NCBI RefSeq assembly: GCF_002082565.1
Contig: NZ_CP020562.1
Span: forward strand, 2,976,001-3,040,000
Direction of reading: 5' to 3'
Origin: Halomonas sp. GT
Lineage (GTDB): Bacteria; Pseudomonadota; Gammaproteobacteria; Pseudomonadales; Halomonadaceae
DNA length: 64,000 nt
The translations under genes were made by a program, and so were the position numbers. A model generated the notes under the pieces. That model saw only the letters and a program-made list of their open reading frames with translations, did not search any database and was not told the DNA's origin. This document shows, piece after piece, positions 46,606 to 55,753 of this stretch; the stretch's first letter is position 1; every line of letters begins with the position of its first letter.

Positions 46606-47181
46606 GTGAAAGCTTTGATTGCTCTTATCCCGCTATTGTTGGCGGTGCCGGTTCATGCGGATTGGCAGCTAGATCCTGCTCAGTCGCGGGTGCAGGCGTC
46701 TATTACTCAATTAGATGGCAATGCCCCGCAAACCCATCACCATCAGGTGAATAATTTGCAGGGTGATATCTCTGCCGATGGCACCCTTCGCCTACCGTTA
46801 CGTTTGAGCCAAACGGATTTGCTGACTCGCTTTGGTGATTTGCCACCGTGGGTGGGCTTACTGGCCAATACCACGCTAGTCACACTGATCGCGCAAATGC
46901 CGCCGGAGCGGTTAGATGGCTTGGATATTGGTGAATCCATGGTAGAAACGCTTACCTTTCGGGTGCAAACCGACTTGATCAACCAGGAAGAGTCGGTGCC
47001 GCTGCGCTTTACCCGTGAAGGGCTGAACGAGGTGCGTGTTACTCATGCTGAACCGATGGCGATGGATGGCCGAGCGCTGATGGCCAACAGCACGGTGCGA
47101 ACCGTGCTGTCGTTGCTGGGCTATCAGGAGATTGACGAGCATGTACCGGTCACCTTGAATGCCCTGTTGGTGAACCGCTAA
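46606..47181 (+). CDS. Periplasmic YceI-like protein
   Basis: GTG 46606 gives 191 residues with CGGAG 8 bases upstream; ATG 46591 (five codons earlier) is an alternative. A signal peptide (KALIALIPLLLAVPVHA) precedes DWQLDPAQSRVQASITQLDG, which resembles the start of the YceI lipocalin-like domain (W-x-LDP-x-S). YceI proteins bind isoprenoid-type lipids in the periplasm; this one is divergent enough that the assignment is tentative. It converges with the ABC exporter, whose stop is only 17 bases away. Confidence 0.7.
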   Translation: MKALIALIPLLLAVPVHADWQLDPAQSRVQASITQLDGNAPQTHHHQVNNLQGDISADGTLRLPLRLSQTDLLTRFGDLPPWVGLLANTTLVTLIAQMPPERLDGLDIGESMVETLTFRVQTDLINQEESVPLRFTREGLNEVRVTHAEPMAMDGRALMANSTVRTVLSLLGYQEIDEHVPVTLNALLVNR

Positions 47182-47198
47182 CGCGCCGCAAGGCGCGT

Positions 47199-49052
47199 TC
47201 AGTGGCTGAGTGTTTCCACATCTCCTGCCTGGGCAGCGCCGGTTTGTACTCGCCACTGGGCAGCATAGTGGCCATCAACCTCCAACAAGCTTGAGTGGTT
47301 ACCGCGCTCAGCAACGCGCCCTTTCTCAATCACCACGATTTCATCGGCATGCACAATGGTCGAAAGTCGATGGGCAATCATAATTACCGTGCGGCCATGG
47401 GCAATGCGCTTTAGTGAACGTTGAATGGCTGCCTCAGTTTCGTTATCCACCGCGCTAGTGGCTTCATCCAGCACCAGAATCGGCGGATCTTTAAGCAGCG
47501 CCCTGGCCAGGGAAAGCCGCTGACGTTGGCCGCCAGAGAGTAACACCCCTCGCTCGCCAACCGGGGTTTCTAACCCTTGGGGCAGTGTTTCAATAAAGCT
47601 CCAGGCTTCGGCGGTTTTCGCGGCGTCAATAATCGCGGCCTCCGAGGCATCGGGTTTGCCGTAAGCAATGTTGTCGCGAATGCTGCCTTCAAACAGGTAC
47701 ACATCCTGGCTCACCAAGCCTATCGCTTGGCGCAGCGAGTGCATACTGACCTCCGTGATCGGCTGACCGTCGACAAGTACGCGACCGCTGGCTGGGTCGT
47801 AAAAGCGCAGCAGCAATTTGATCAGGGTCGATTTGCCGGAACCGGTAGCACCTACCAGCGCCAGGGTGTTGCCTGCAGGCACGTGGAGATCAACGCCACT
47901 CACCCCCACTTGGCTAGAGGCATAGTGGAAGCTCACCGCTTCGAACTGCACCTCGCCTTTCACGGGCGCAGCGAGAGGCGTTGTACTTTCATCTTTAACC
48001 GTAATCGGCACTTCCAATAGGTCAAGAATCCGCTTGGTGCTGGCCATCGCGCGCTCGAACAAGTCGATCACTTGGGCAAGGCCGGTGAGCGGCCACAGCA
48101 AGCGCTGGGTAAGGAAAACCAGGACGCCGTAAGCGCCTACATTCAGGCTGCCGTTCAGCGCCATCATGCCGCCGACGGTGAAGGTGGCGAGAAAGCCCGC
48201 CAAAATCGCCATACGGATGACGGGTATAAACGCAGAGCTGACCTTTATCGCCCGGCGGTTGGCTTCTAAATAGGCTTCGCTGGCATCACGGAGGCGCTCG
48301 GCTTCCCGCGCTTCACTGGTAAAGCTTTTGATGGTGGCAATGCCACTTAGGTTGTTGGAAAGGCGGCTGGCAAGATCACCCACCTTTTCACGCACATCGC
48401 TATACAGCGGCCCGGCTTTGCGCTGGAAGAAGAAGGCGCCCCAGATAATGAGCGGGATCGGCGTGAACGCCAGTAGCGCAATCAGCGGTGACAATACAAA
48501 GAACACAGCGCCTACCGCTATTACCGTCACACCAACTTGAATCAGCGCGTTGGCTCCGCCGTCCAGGAAGCGCTCCAACTGATTCACGTCGTCGTTCATG
48601 GTGGCGACGAGCTGACCAGAGCTTTTTGATTCAAAAAATGCCATGTCCAATCGCTGGGCGTGCTCATAGGTGTCCTGGCGCATATCCGCCTGTAGCCGCT
48701 GGGCAAGATTGCGCCAGAGAATTTGGAACAGGTACTCGAACAGAGACTCCCCCGCCCAGATAAAGAACGTCAGCACCGCCAGAATGGTGATTTGTTGATG
48801 AGGCGTTTCAAAGCCCAGCCGCGCGACAAAGCTGTTTTCCTGGTTAACCACCACATCAATCGCCACACCGATTAGAATTTCCGGAGCGATATCAAATAGC
48901 TTATTAATAATAGAACAGGCGGTGGCCGCAGCGATCCGCCGCCGATATCCTTTGGCATAGCGCAACAATCGCACGAGTGCTTGAAAGCTTTGGCTGTGAG
49001 CCCTCTGACTTCCAGAAGGTTTAGCGTGAGAATCGGGTGGAGAAGAAGCCAC
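47199..49052 (-). CDS. ABC exporter, fused permease and ATPase (MsbA/multidrug type)
   Basis: A 617-residue half-transporter starting at GTG 49052, which has AAGGA 7 bases upstream. Six membrane helices occupy residues about 30-330; the ATPase domain (about 365-600) has Walker A LVGATGSGKSTLIKLLLRFY, signature LLSGGQRQRLSLARALL, Walker B PILVLDEATSAVD and H-loop MIAHRLSTI. It should act as a homodimer that exports lipids, drugs or a siderophore. It lies next to a siderophore importer, but the gap of 85 bases contains repeats, so co-transcription is not certain. Substrate not identifiable. Confidence 0.92.
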   Translation of the reverse strand: MASSPPDSHAKPSGSQRAHSQSFQALVRLLRYAKGYRRRIAAATACSIINKLFDIAPEILIGVAIDVVVNQENSFVARLGFETPHQQITILAVLTFFIWAGESLFEYLFQILWRNLAQRLQADMRQDTYEHAQRLDMAFFESKSSGQLVATMNDDVNQLERFLDGGANALIQVGVTVIAVGAVFFVLSPLIALLAFTPIPLIIWGAFFFQRKAGPLYSDVREKVGDLASRLSNNLSGIATIKSFTSEAREAERLRDASEAYLEANRRAIKVSSAFIPVIRMAILAGFLATFTVGGMMALNGSLNVGAYGVLVFLTQRLLWPLTGLAQVIDLFERAMASTKRILDLLEVPITVKDESTTPLAAPVKGEVQFEAVSFHYASSQVGVSGVDLHVPAGNTLALVGATGSGKSTLIKLLLRFYDPASGRVLVDGQPITEVSMHSLRQAIGLVSQDVYLFEGSIRDNIAYGKPDASEAAIIDAAKTAEAWSFIETLPQGLETPVGERGVLLSGGQRQRLSLARALLKDPPILVLDEATSAVDNETEAAIQRSLKRIAHGRTVIMIAHRLSTIVHADEIVVIEKGRVAERGNHSSLLEVDGHYAAQWRVQTGAAQAGDVETLSH

Positions 49053-49075
49053 ATCGGTTCCTTTTAAAGTTATAA

Positions 49076-49116
49076 AGAGAGTTATATATAGAAGGTTGTA
49101 TGTAGAGAGTTATATA
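49076..49116. repeat. 13-bp direct repeat before the ABC exporter gene
   Basis: AGAGAGTTATATA occurs at 49076-49088 and 49104-49116, a 28-base period, in the 85-base gap between the exporter start and the importer ATPase stop. Confidence 0.7.
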
Positions 49117-49137
49117 CAGAGAGCTACTACGTAACCT

Positions 49138-49947
49138 TTATGCTGGCTGAGTCACGCGGCGCACGTTGGCCAGTAAAGGGCTTCCGGTATCCGGATCAAG
49201 GAGCAGCGTGCAATCCACTTGGTATAGCTCGCGCACCAACTCGGGTGTCACCACACTGGCGGGCGCCCCCTGCGCAATAACCTGACCATCGCGCATGGCA
49301 ATTAAGTTGTCTGAATAACGGCAGGCACTGGCGAGGTCATGCAATACCATCACCACCGTGCGGCCATGGCAAGCCAAGTGGCGCACTAACTCAAACACTT
49401 CTATCTGGTGGCCTAAGTCTAGCGCAGAGGTCGGCTCATCTAATAGCAGTAGCGGCGTTTGCTGGGCAATAGTCATCGCGATCCAGGCGCGCTGGCGTTG
49501 CCCGCCGGAAAGCGCTTCTAACGGCCGGTCGGCGAGGTCTTCCAAACCAGCAGCATCAAGCGCGTACTGCACCACCCGCTGGTCTTCCGCCGACCATTGA
49601 CGCAGCAAGCCTTGGTGGGGCTGGCGACCAAAACGAATCAATTCGGTGACGGTTAGCCCTTCTGGGGCCACTGCCTCCTGAGGCAACAGTGCTAACTGGG
49701 TGGCTAACTGACGCGCTGGCAAGCGTTGAATATCCTGACTATCCAGCAGTACTGCTCCGCTGTCAGGTTTGTGCAGGCGAGCCAGACCAGAAAGTAGCGT
49801 TGATTTGCCACAGCCGTTAGGGCCAACAATGGCCGTTACCTGCCCACTAGGTAAGCTAACGCCCAGGTCTTCAATCACTCGACGTTGGCCGTAGCTCATA
49901 CACAACGCATCGGTAGCAAGCGTTGGCGAAAGAGATGTGCTATTCAT
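49138..49947 (-). CDS. Ferric-siderophore ABC importer, ATP-binding subunit (FepC/FhuC-like)
   Basis: ATG 49947 (MNSTSLSPTLATDALCMSYG) gives 269 residues; it overlaps the permease stop as ATGA, so I prefer it to an ATG 11 codons upstream. Walker A VGPNGCGKSTLLSGL, signature LSGGQRQRAWIAMTI, Walker B LLLLDEPTSALDLGHQIEVF and the Y-loop/H-loop VVMVLHDLASACRYSDNL are typical of iron-chelate importers. It drives uptake with the two permeases and binding protein encoded upstream in the same operon. Confidence 0.94.
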   Translation of the reverse strand: MNSTSLSPTLATDALCMSYGQRRVIEDLGVSLPSGQVTAIVGPNGCGKSTLLSGLARLHKPDSGAVLLDSQDIQRLPARQLATQLALLPQEAVAPEGLTVTELIRFGRQPHQGLLRQWSAEDQRVVQYALDAAGLEDLADRPLEALSGGQRQRAWIAMTIAQQTPLLLLDEPTSALDLGHQIEVFELVRHLACHGRTVVMVLHDLASACRYSDNLIAMRDGQVIAQGAPASVVTPELVRELYQVDCTLLLDPDTGSPLLANVRRVTQPA

Positions 49948-51083
49948 GGGCGGCTCCGTTGTGGGCGCATTAATATCCATAGCAGCCAGGGCCCGCCTAC
50001 CACCGCAGTGACAATGCCCACGGGAATTTCAATTGGTGCCAAGAGAGTGCGCCCGGCAAGGTCGGCCAGCACCATCACCAGTGCTCCCGCCAGCGTGGCG
50101 GCTAGAATCGGCACATGGCGGGCGCTAGAAAGTGAGCGGGCAATTTCTGGGCCGATCAGCGCAACCATGCCCACTGGCCCCGCCACAGCAACCGCAAAGG
50201 CGGTAAGTACGACGGATAGCATCAGGATCTGTAGCCTGCGGGCTTTAACACGAAGTCCTAGGCCGCTGGCGGTGGCATCTTTAAAACGTAGTAGTGTCAG
50301 TGAACGCGCCAGCGCCAAAGCGGCAATCACCCCCAATGCCAAGCCAATTCCCAACAGTTGTACTGCGCCGCCGGGGCGGGCATTGAGTGATCCTACTGTC
50401 CATGGGTAGGCGGCATTGGCGGTGTCAATCGCTACCCGCGCCAGCATTAATTGAGTGACAGCACCAAACACCGCCCCCACGCCAATGCCCGCGACAATAA
50501 ACCGATACCCCTGTGTGCCACTGCCTGCCGCAAGGCCAAAGGTCAGCACGGCGGCGGTCGTCGCCCCAGCCAAAGCCATCGCTGGCGGCGCAATCGACAC
50601 ACCAATGCCCACAATAGAAGCCACTGCGAAGGCAGTCGCACCATTATCAATACCGATAATACCGGGCGTGGCTAGGCGATTGCGTGCCAGGGTTTGCATC
50701 AAAATTCCTGAAAGTGCGAACGCCGCTCCGGTAAAGCAAGCAGCGGCTAAACGAGGCAAACGCAGCTCCTGAACCATAAAGGCCGTCATCATGTCACCCT
50801 TACCTAACACGGCAGGAATCACCGCACTGGGCGCCAGCGGTACGCTACCTAAGCTTAGATAGAGCAGGCAAGATGCCAGCAGCGCAATCAACAAACCAAT
50901 GTTGACCGCTAAAGCGCGCTTTTCGAGCAAAAAACTATAGCCCCAACGGGGTAGCGCAATATGCCAGTAGCCTTCCGGCGCTGGCACGCTATCGGCATGC
51001 TCTGCGGCATGGATAACATTGTTTAAAACATGGCTGGGAGTGACAACATCCGTTAAAGGCGGATGATTCGCCATTATTTTCAT
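49944..51083 (-). CDS. Ferric-siderophore ABC importer, permease 2 (FepG-like)
   Basis: A 379-residue FecCD-family permease with about ten helices; family motifs include LRLPRLAAACFTGAAFALSG, LARNRLATPGIIGIDNGATA, and FAVAVAGPVGMVALIGPEIA near the C terminus. About 50 extra N-terminal residues precede the first helix. The start is uncertain (ATG 51083 or the ATG three codons on); no ribosome site is obvious. It pairs with the next-upstream permease, 60 bases away. Confidence 0.92.
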   Translation of the reverse strand: MKIMANHPPLTDVVTPSHVLNNVIHAAEHADSVPAPEGYWHIALPRWGYSFLLEKRALAVNIGLLIALLASCLLYLSLGSVPLAPSAVIPAVLGKGDMMTAFMVQELRLPRLAAACFTGAAFALSGILMQTLARNRLATPGIIGIDNGATAFAVASIVGIGVSIAPPAMALAGATTAAVLTFGLAAGSGTQGYRFIVAGIGVGAVFGAVTQLMLARVAIDTANAAYPWTVGSLNARPGGAVQLLGIGLALGVIAALALARSLTLLRFKDATASGLGLRVKARRLQILMLSVVLTAFAVAVAGPVGMVALIGPEIARSLSSARHVPILAATLAGALVMVLADLAGRTLLAPIEIPVGIVTAVVGGPWLLWILMRPQRSRP

Positions 51084-51143
51084 ATCAATACATCACCAAA
51101 ATGACACCGCGACGCCTGGACGGCAGGGTGTTAAAAAAAAGCG

Positions 51144-52184
51144 TTACAGCATGGGTAACCGTTTAGCACGCACCACGGCAATCAATACCGGCGCGCCGCA
51201 TAGTGCGGTAAGTACACCCAATGGCAGCTCGGAAGGTGCGACGACAACACGCGAGATAATATCCGCCATAAGCACAATCAATGGGCCTATCGGCAGGCAA
51301 AACCACAGCGTGCGGCGAATATCGGGGCCTGCAAACGCGCGCGCTACGAACGGCACTACCAGCCCTACAAAGGCAATCGGACCAGCAATCGCAGTTGCCG
51401 CGCCAACTAGCAGTGCTACGCAGCCTACGGCTACCCAGCGGATCAGTGTGGGGTGATGCCCCAAACCACTCGCCACTCGTTCACCTAGCGCCAGCGCCGC
51501 CAGTGGCCGTGCAATGATAACCACCGCGATGGCAGCAACCAGTAAGCTAGGCAGCACCGCCAAAAGATCATCCAGCCGTCTGCCCGCCAGGCTGCCTACC
51601 ACCCAAAAGCGAATCTCATCGGCAGCGCGCTGGTCATACAGCAGCATTAATGAGGTGAGCGAACCTAACAGCCCAGAAAACGCCGCCCCTGCTAGCACCA
51701 AGCGCACGGGGTCATTCCCCACTCCACGAAAACGCGCCACGCTGAGGACACAAATACAGCCCACCAACGCCCCTAACTGGGCAACCGAAATACGCAGCGT
51801 GGCAGCGCTAGCCCCTAGCACCAGTGCCAGTGCCACCGCGAAGGCTGCCCCGGCGCTTACCCCTAGCAAACCAGGCTCGGCGAGTGGGTTGCGGGAAATG
51901 GCTTGTAGCAGCGCCCCGGCAACGCCCAACGCAATACCAACAACAATGCCAATTAACGTGCGCGGAGCACGGAGCTCCCAGACAATAAACTGCGCTTCAC
52001 TGTCGCTTGCGCTCTTCAGCAACCCCAGCACTCGCTGCGGCCCCACCTCACCTGCCCCAATCAGCAAACTAACGACGCTCACCGCCACAAGGGCGGTGAG
52101 CAGAATAAGCAACCATGTACGGGGAGCATAGCGCCGACTGGCACTGCTCACTGCGCTAGGTAGGGATGTCACGGCATCTTTCAC
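51144..52184 (-). CDS. Ferric-siderophore ABC importer, permease 1 (FepD-like)
   Basis: A 346-residue FecCD permease starting at GTG 52184, which overlaps the binding-protein stop (GTGA at 52181-52184). Motifs WELRAPRTLIGIVVGIALGV, ISRNPLAEPGLLGVSAGAAF, ATAIAGPIAFVGLVVPFVAR and PSELPLGVLTALCGAPVLIA fit the family. Forms a heterodimeric channel with the 379-residue permease to move the ferric chelate across the inner membrane. Confidence 0.93.
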   Translation of the reverse strand: MKDAVTSLPSAVSSASRRYAPRTWLLILLTALVAVSVVSLLIGAGEVGPQRVLGLLKSASDSEAQFIVWELRAPRTLIGIVVGIALGVAGALLQAISRNPLAEPGLLGVSAGAAFAVALALVLGASAATLRISVAQLGALVGCICVLSVARFRGVGNDPVRLVLAGAAFSGLLGSLTSLMLLYDQRAADEIRFWVVGSLAGRRLDDLLAVLPSLLVAAIAVVIIARPLAALALGERVASGLGHHPTLIRWVAVGCVALLVGAATAIAGPIAFVGLVVPFVARAFAGPDIRRTLWFCLPIGPLIVLMADIISRVVVAPSELPLGVLTALCGAPVLIAVVRAKRLPML

Positions 52185-53137
52185 GGCAACAATGCGTTCT
52201 CAATATCGTCCAAAATGGCTTGAGCAGCCAGCGGGCCGTTAGCACTGCTCCACAGCTGGCCATTCACCGGCACTACCTGCTCTTGTTTAACCACGTCCAA
52301 ACGTGTGAAGGCAGCGCTTTGCTTGGCGGCATCTAATGCCGCTTGGCCATCAGCGTTAAGCGTAGCCAAGAACAGCCAGTCGCCGTCCACTTGGGAAAGA
52401 TTTTCAAGACTGAGTATATCGCTATGGGGGTGCCCTTCATCGACCAGTCCGGCATCCTGAACCTCTACCCCCACTTTCGCTAACAACCCAGTGGCGATCA
52501 GCTCTTTGGACATCACCATCGGGCCATTGGGCATCCAGCGAGCCAGCACAGCAGTGCCGCCTGCGTTAGCATTATCAATAGCAGCGGCCAATTCGTTAGT
52601 GCGCTGATCGACGGCCGCAATGGCGTCTTCGATTTCTGCTTCACGATTGAGCGCCTGTCCATAAAGCCGCGCTTCCGCTTCCCAGTTATCAAACGCTAAC
52701 GGCTGAGCGTGCGGCACCACAGTAGGCGCGATGCGCGATAGCAACTGGTACTGCTCTTCCGGTAGCTGGGAGGCGGCCAGAATTAAATCGGGCTGTTGGG
52801 CCAGAACCGCTTCAATATTGATTTCACGTACAACGCCGACAATCTCAGGGCGCTCGCCATTAAAGTGGGCTTCTACGTACTCAGCAACGTTATCACCACC
52901 GCGGGTAGTGACCGCGCCAACGGGGGTAACGCCTGCGGCCAAAGCGGCATCTAACGCGCCTTCATACAAAGTGACAATACGTTCTGGCGCATCGCTAACA
53001 TCAACGTCTCCGTAAGCGGTATCCAGCGTGCGCGCCTGAGCAACGCTTGCCAATGCTCCACCTACTAATGGCCCACCTAGCAACAGTCCGCTTACCACAA
53101 CCCCCATCAATCCCTTGCGTAGTGATGAGTAATCCAT
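52181..53137 (-). CDS. Ferric-siderophore periplasmic binding protein (FecB/FepB-like)
   Basis: A 318-residue exported protein: signal peptide of about 36 residues (GLMGVVVSGLLLGGPLVGGA, ending AQA-RTLD) with no lipobox cysteine. Mature part has the class III solute-binding pattern DAPERIVTLYEGALDAALAA, VVREINIEAVLAQQPDLILA and a C-terminal lobe ending AAQAILDDIENALLP. First gene of the four-gene import operon. It delivers the ferric chelate to the permeases. A Fur-box match 32 bases upstream of the start suggests iron repression. Confidence 0.92.
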   Translation of the reverse strand: MDYSSLRKGLMGVVVSGLLLGGPLVGGALASVAQARTLDTAYGDVDVSDAPERIVTLYEGALDAALAAGVTPVGAVTTRGGDNVAEYVEAHFNGERPEIVGVVREINIEAVLAQQPDLILAASQLPEEQYQLLSRIAPTVVPHAQPLAFDNWEAEARLYGQALNREAEIEDAIAAVDQRTNELAAAIDNANAGGTAVLARWMPNGPMVMSKELIATGLLAKVGVEVQDAGLVDEGHPHSDILSLENLSQVDGDWLFLATLNADGQAALDAAKQSAAFTRLDVVKQEQVVPVNGQLWSSANGPLAAQAILDDIENALLP

Positions 53138-53168
53138 AGGTGACGCTCCTGAGTGTCTGTGCCGATGA

Positions 53169-53183
53169 TAATAACGATTCTCA
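53169..53183 (-). promoter_or_regulatory. Fur-box match before the siderophore import operon
   Basis: Minus strand TGAGAATCGTTATTA matches the 7-1-7 Fur site (TGATAAT-N-ATTATCA) at 11 of 14 positions, 32 bases upstream of the binding-protein start. Confidence 0.65.
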
Positions 53184-53379
53184 AAAGCACTTGCATTACT
53201 ATTTCAACGAATCTTGCGTTCCAGATGCTGCAACGCCAGTTTAATTAGCCACCTAGCAGCCTTGATGGGCGCCCTTTTGCAGGTCTTTTTTCAACAATCT
53301 GTTCGACATTGAGCAACGCAATGTTCGATGAAACAAACTCGCATATGGGAACTTTTCTTCTTAGAATCACCACCTCGCT

Positions 53380-53394
53380 TGATAACCATTTTCA
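53380..53394 (+). promoter_or_regulatory. Fur-box match before TonB-dependent receptor 1
   Basis: TGATAACCATTTTCA matches the 7-1-7 Fur site at 12 of 14 positions, 32 bases upstream of the receptor ATG. Together with the site at 53169 it marks the 289-base divergent region as an iron-controlled promoter pair. Confidence 0.7.
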
Positions 53395-53426
53395 TTAGCA
53401 AATAAGTTTCATCTCAGGGGATCGCC

Positions 53427-55559
53427 ATGCCACGCTTCACTCGCACCGCTTTAGCCAGCGCCGTCGCTCTAAGCGTCACCGCCACCGCGGCCTTAGCCCA
53501 AGAATCAGAACAACTGGACAATATTGTTGTATCTGCGAGCGGCTTTGAGCAGGCACTGGTGGATGCCCCTGCCAGTATTTCCGTTGTTTCTCGTGAGGAA
53601 CTGGAGCGCAAGCGCATTACCAGCGTGGCTGATGCGTTACGTGATGTAGAAGGTGTTGATGTTGGTGGAGCAGTCGGCAAAACCGGTGGCAGCAATATCA
53701 GCATTCGCGGGATGCCTAGCGACTATACGTTGATACTTATTGACGGCCGTCGGCAGAACGCAGCTGGCAGCGTCACGCCTAACGGGTTTGGCGAAACGTC
53801 TACTAGCTTCTTCCCACCTGTCTCCAGTATTGAACGTATCGAAGTGATTCGTGGCCCAATGTCGACGCTATATGGCTCTGACGCCATGGGCGGTGTAATC
53901 AACATTATTACTCGCCGAGTAGAACGCGAGTGGGTTGGTTCAGTAGGAATTGAAAACACTTTTAATGAAGATCGTGATTTCGGTGATCGCCGTGAAATCA
54001 ATCTTTATACGAGTGGTCCGCTTATTCAAGACACGCTTGGCATTCAGGTGCGCGGTCGCTTATATGAACGGGATGCATCAGAGCTTACTTACACTGACGG
54101 CAACGGCAATCCCATTGACGTTAGCCAGCGCGGCCCCAGTCCCGTTGAAGGCGATACCTACAACCTGGGCGGCAAGTTAACCTGGACACCAAATGCCGAT
54201 CATGACCTGTGGGTGGATGGCGAAGTTAATCGACAGCGCTATAACAACGACGAATGCCAGCTCGGTACTCTAGACGGCCGTACCCGCAGTTGCGCGCCAG
54301 ACCCGGGTGTCGCAAATGGCTACGCCGACGAACTGCGTTTTGAACGGCAGCAAGTTGCTATTGGCCACACCGGGCGCTTTGCATCAGGCACGCTCGAATC
54401 CAGCTTGATGCGCAACACCACAGAAACTAAAGGCCGTACGATTCCTGGTGAAAATGGCGTTGCCTATGACGGTTTTCCTGGCATTGTGGGCGGCGCGCCG
54501 CGCGAGCTTGAAACCACCAATACAGTGTTAGACAGCAAATATATCATGCCGCTAGGCGACCACATGACCACGGTGGGCTTGCAGTGGTGGGATGCTAAGC
54601 TCGATGATGGGTTAGCAAATGAGACCTTTGAGCAAACTACGTGGTCACTCTTTGCAGAAGATGAATGGATGCTACGTGACGATTTGGCGCTAACACTTGG
54701 CGGCCGCTATGATCATCACGATGCGTTTGGCAGCCAGTTCAGCCCGCGTAGCTATTTAGTGTGGAACACGACCCCAAATTGGACACTAAAAGGCGGCGTC
54801 AGCCGAGGCTACAAAACGCCCTCGCTGAATGACCTGCATGCGGGTATCAATGGCGTCACGGGCCAGGGCACTATACTCACTATTGGTAACCCAAACCTTG
54901 AACCAGAAACCAGTACTAGCAGTGAAATTAGTGCACATTACGATAGCCAGGCAGGTTTCACCGCTAGCGCCACACTGTTCTATAACGAGTTTGACGACAA
55001 AATAGCCAGCGGCAACGACATTGTTGTTGAGAACGATCCGCTCGTGCCCGACGGCGTCTATAGCCAAGACATCAATATTGATGAAGCCGTTACCCAAGGG
55101 GTCGAGCTTTCTAGTAGCTATCAGTTCACGCCAGACTGGCGCTTATCAGCCAACTACACCTATACCGATAGTGAACAGAAGAGTGGCAACAACCGTGGCG
55201 AACCGCTGACCGATACCCCAGAGCATGCGTTCAATGCCACGCTGCGCTGGCAAGCCACGCCTCAGTTGGACACGTGGCTTTCCGCCGAGTACCGCAGCGA
55301 GCGTTACCGTAACCGTGAAAGCGTTAGGGGCGCGCCCTCTTTCGACGACCTAGGCGACTTCAAAGCCTATTCACTGTTCCACTTAGGCGGCAGCTACGCA
55401 TTTACCGAGCAATTTAACGTGAGTGCCACCATTTATAACGTGTTCGATAAAGATTTTGTTGATTATCGCGCTTACGGTGACGGCACTAGCTTTGGCAATG
55501 TGTATGCCAATAGTGAAGAAGGGCGTCGACTGTGGCTATCTGCACGCTACGAGTTCTAA
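53427..55559 (+). CDS. TonB-dependent ferric-siderophore receptor 1 (FepA/CirA-like)
   Basis: A 710-residue outer-membrane receptor. Signal peptide of about 24 residues (ALASAVALSVTATAALA); the TonB-box region LDNIVVSASGFEQ; plug domain about 40-155 with EELERKRITSVADALRDVEG, SIRGMPSDYTLILIDGRRQN and RGPMSTLYGSDAMGGVINII; then a 22-strand barrel ending in aromatic YEF. CGKTCR-like loop Cys pair (NDECQLG, RTRSCAPD). It faces the divergent siderophore import operon and shares Fur sites with it, so the two surely act together. A terminator follows. Ligand is likely a catecholate-type chelate, by resemblance only. Confidence 0.94.
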   Translation: MPRFTRTALASAVALSVTATAALAQESEQLDNIVVSASGFEQALVDAPASISVVSREELERKRITSVADALRDVEGVDVGGAVGKTGGSNISIRGMPSDYTLILIDGRRQNAAGSVTPNGFGETSTSFFPPVSSIERIEVIRGPMSTLYGSDAMGGVINIITRRVEREWVGSVGIENTFNEDRDFGDRREINLYTSGPLIQDTLGIQVRGRLYERDASELTYTDGNGNPIDVSQRGPSPVEGDTYNLGGKLTWTPNADHDLWVDGEVNRQRYNNDECQLGTLDGRTRSCAPDPGVANGYADELRFERQQVAIGHTGRFASGTLESSLMRNTTETKGRTIPGENGVAYDGFPGIVGGAPRELETTNTVLDSKYIMPLGDHMTTVGLQWWDAKLDDGLANETFEQTTWSLFAEDEWMLRDDLALTLGGRYDHHDAFGSQFSPRSYLVWNTTPNWTLKGGVSRGYKTPSLNDLHAGINGVTGQGTILTIGNPNLEPETSTSSEISAHYDSQAGFTASATLFYNEFDDKIASGNDIVVENDPLVPDGVYSQDINIDEAVTQGVELSSSYQFTPDWRLSANYTYTDSEQKSGNNRGEPLTDTPEHAFNATLRWQATPQLDTWLSAEYRSERYRNRESVRGAPSFDDLGDFKAYSLFHLGGSYAFTEQFNVSATIYNVFDKDFVDYRAYGDGTSFGNVYANSEEGRRLWLSARYEF

Positions 55560-55607
55560 ACGCTGCTAGCTAGAAGGTTCTGTTTACTGTTTCAATGAGA
55601 ACTTGCT

Positions 55608-55634
55608 GCCCTGGCCATGTGCCAGGGCTTTTTT
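55608..55634 (+). terminator. Intrinsic terminator after receptor 1
   Basis: Perfect 8-bp stem GCCCTGGC / GCCAGGGC, five-base loop, six T's. It separates the receptor from the RND pump genes. Confidence 0.92.
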
Positions 55635-55753
55635 ACGCCGTAAGGTTGGGTGGTAGCCAATCTCTATGCTGGCAATTCATTAAGTTAATCTCTCGTAAGC
55701 GCCAAGCTTAGGTACTATTAACCAACTTCCACGCCCGCTTAACAGCGAATTCA

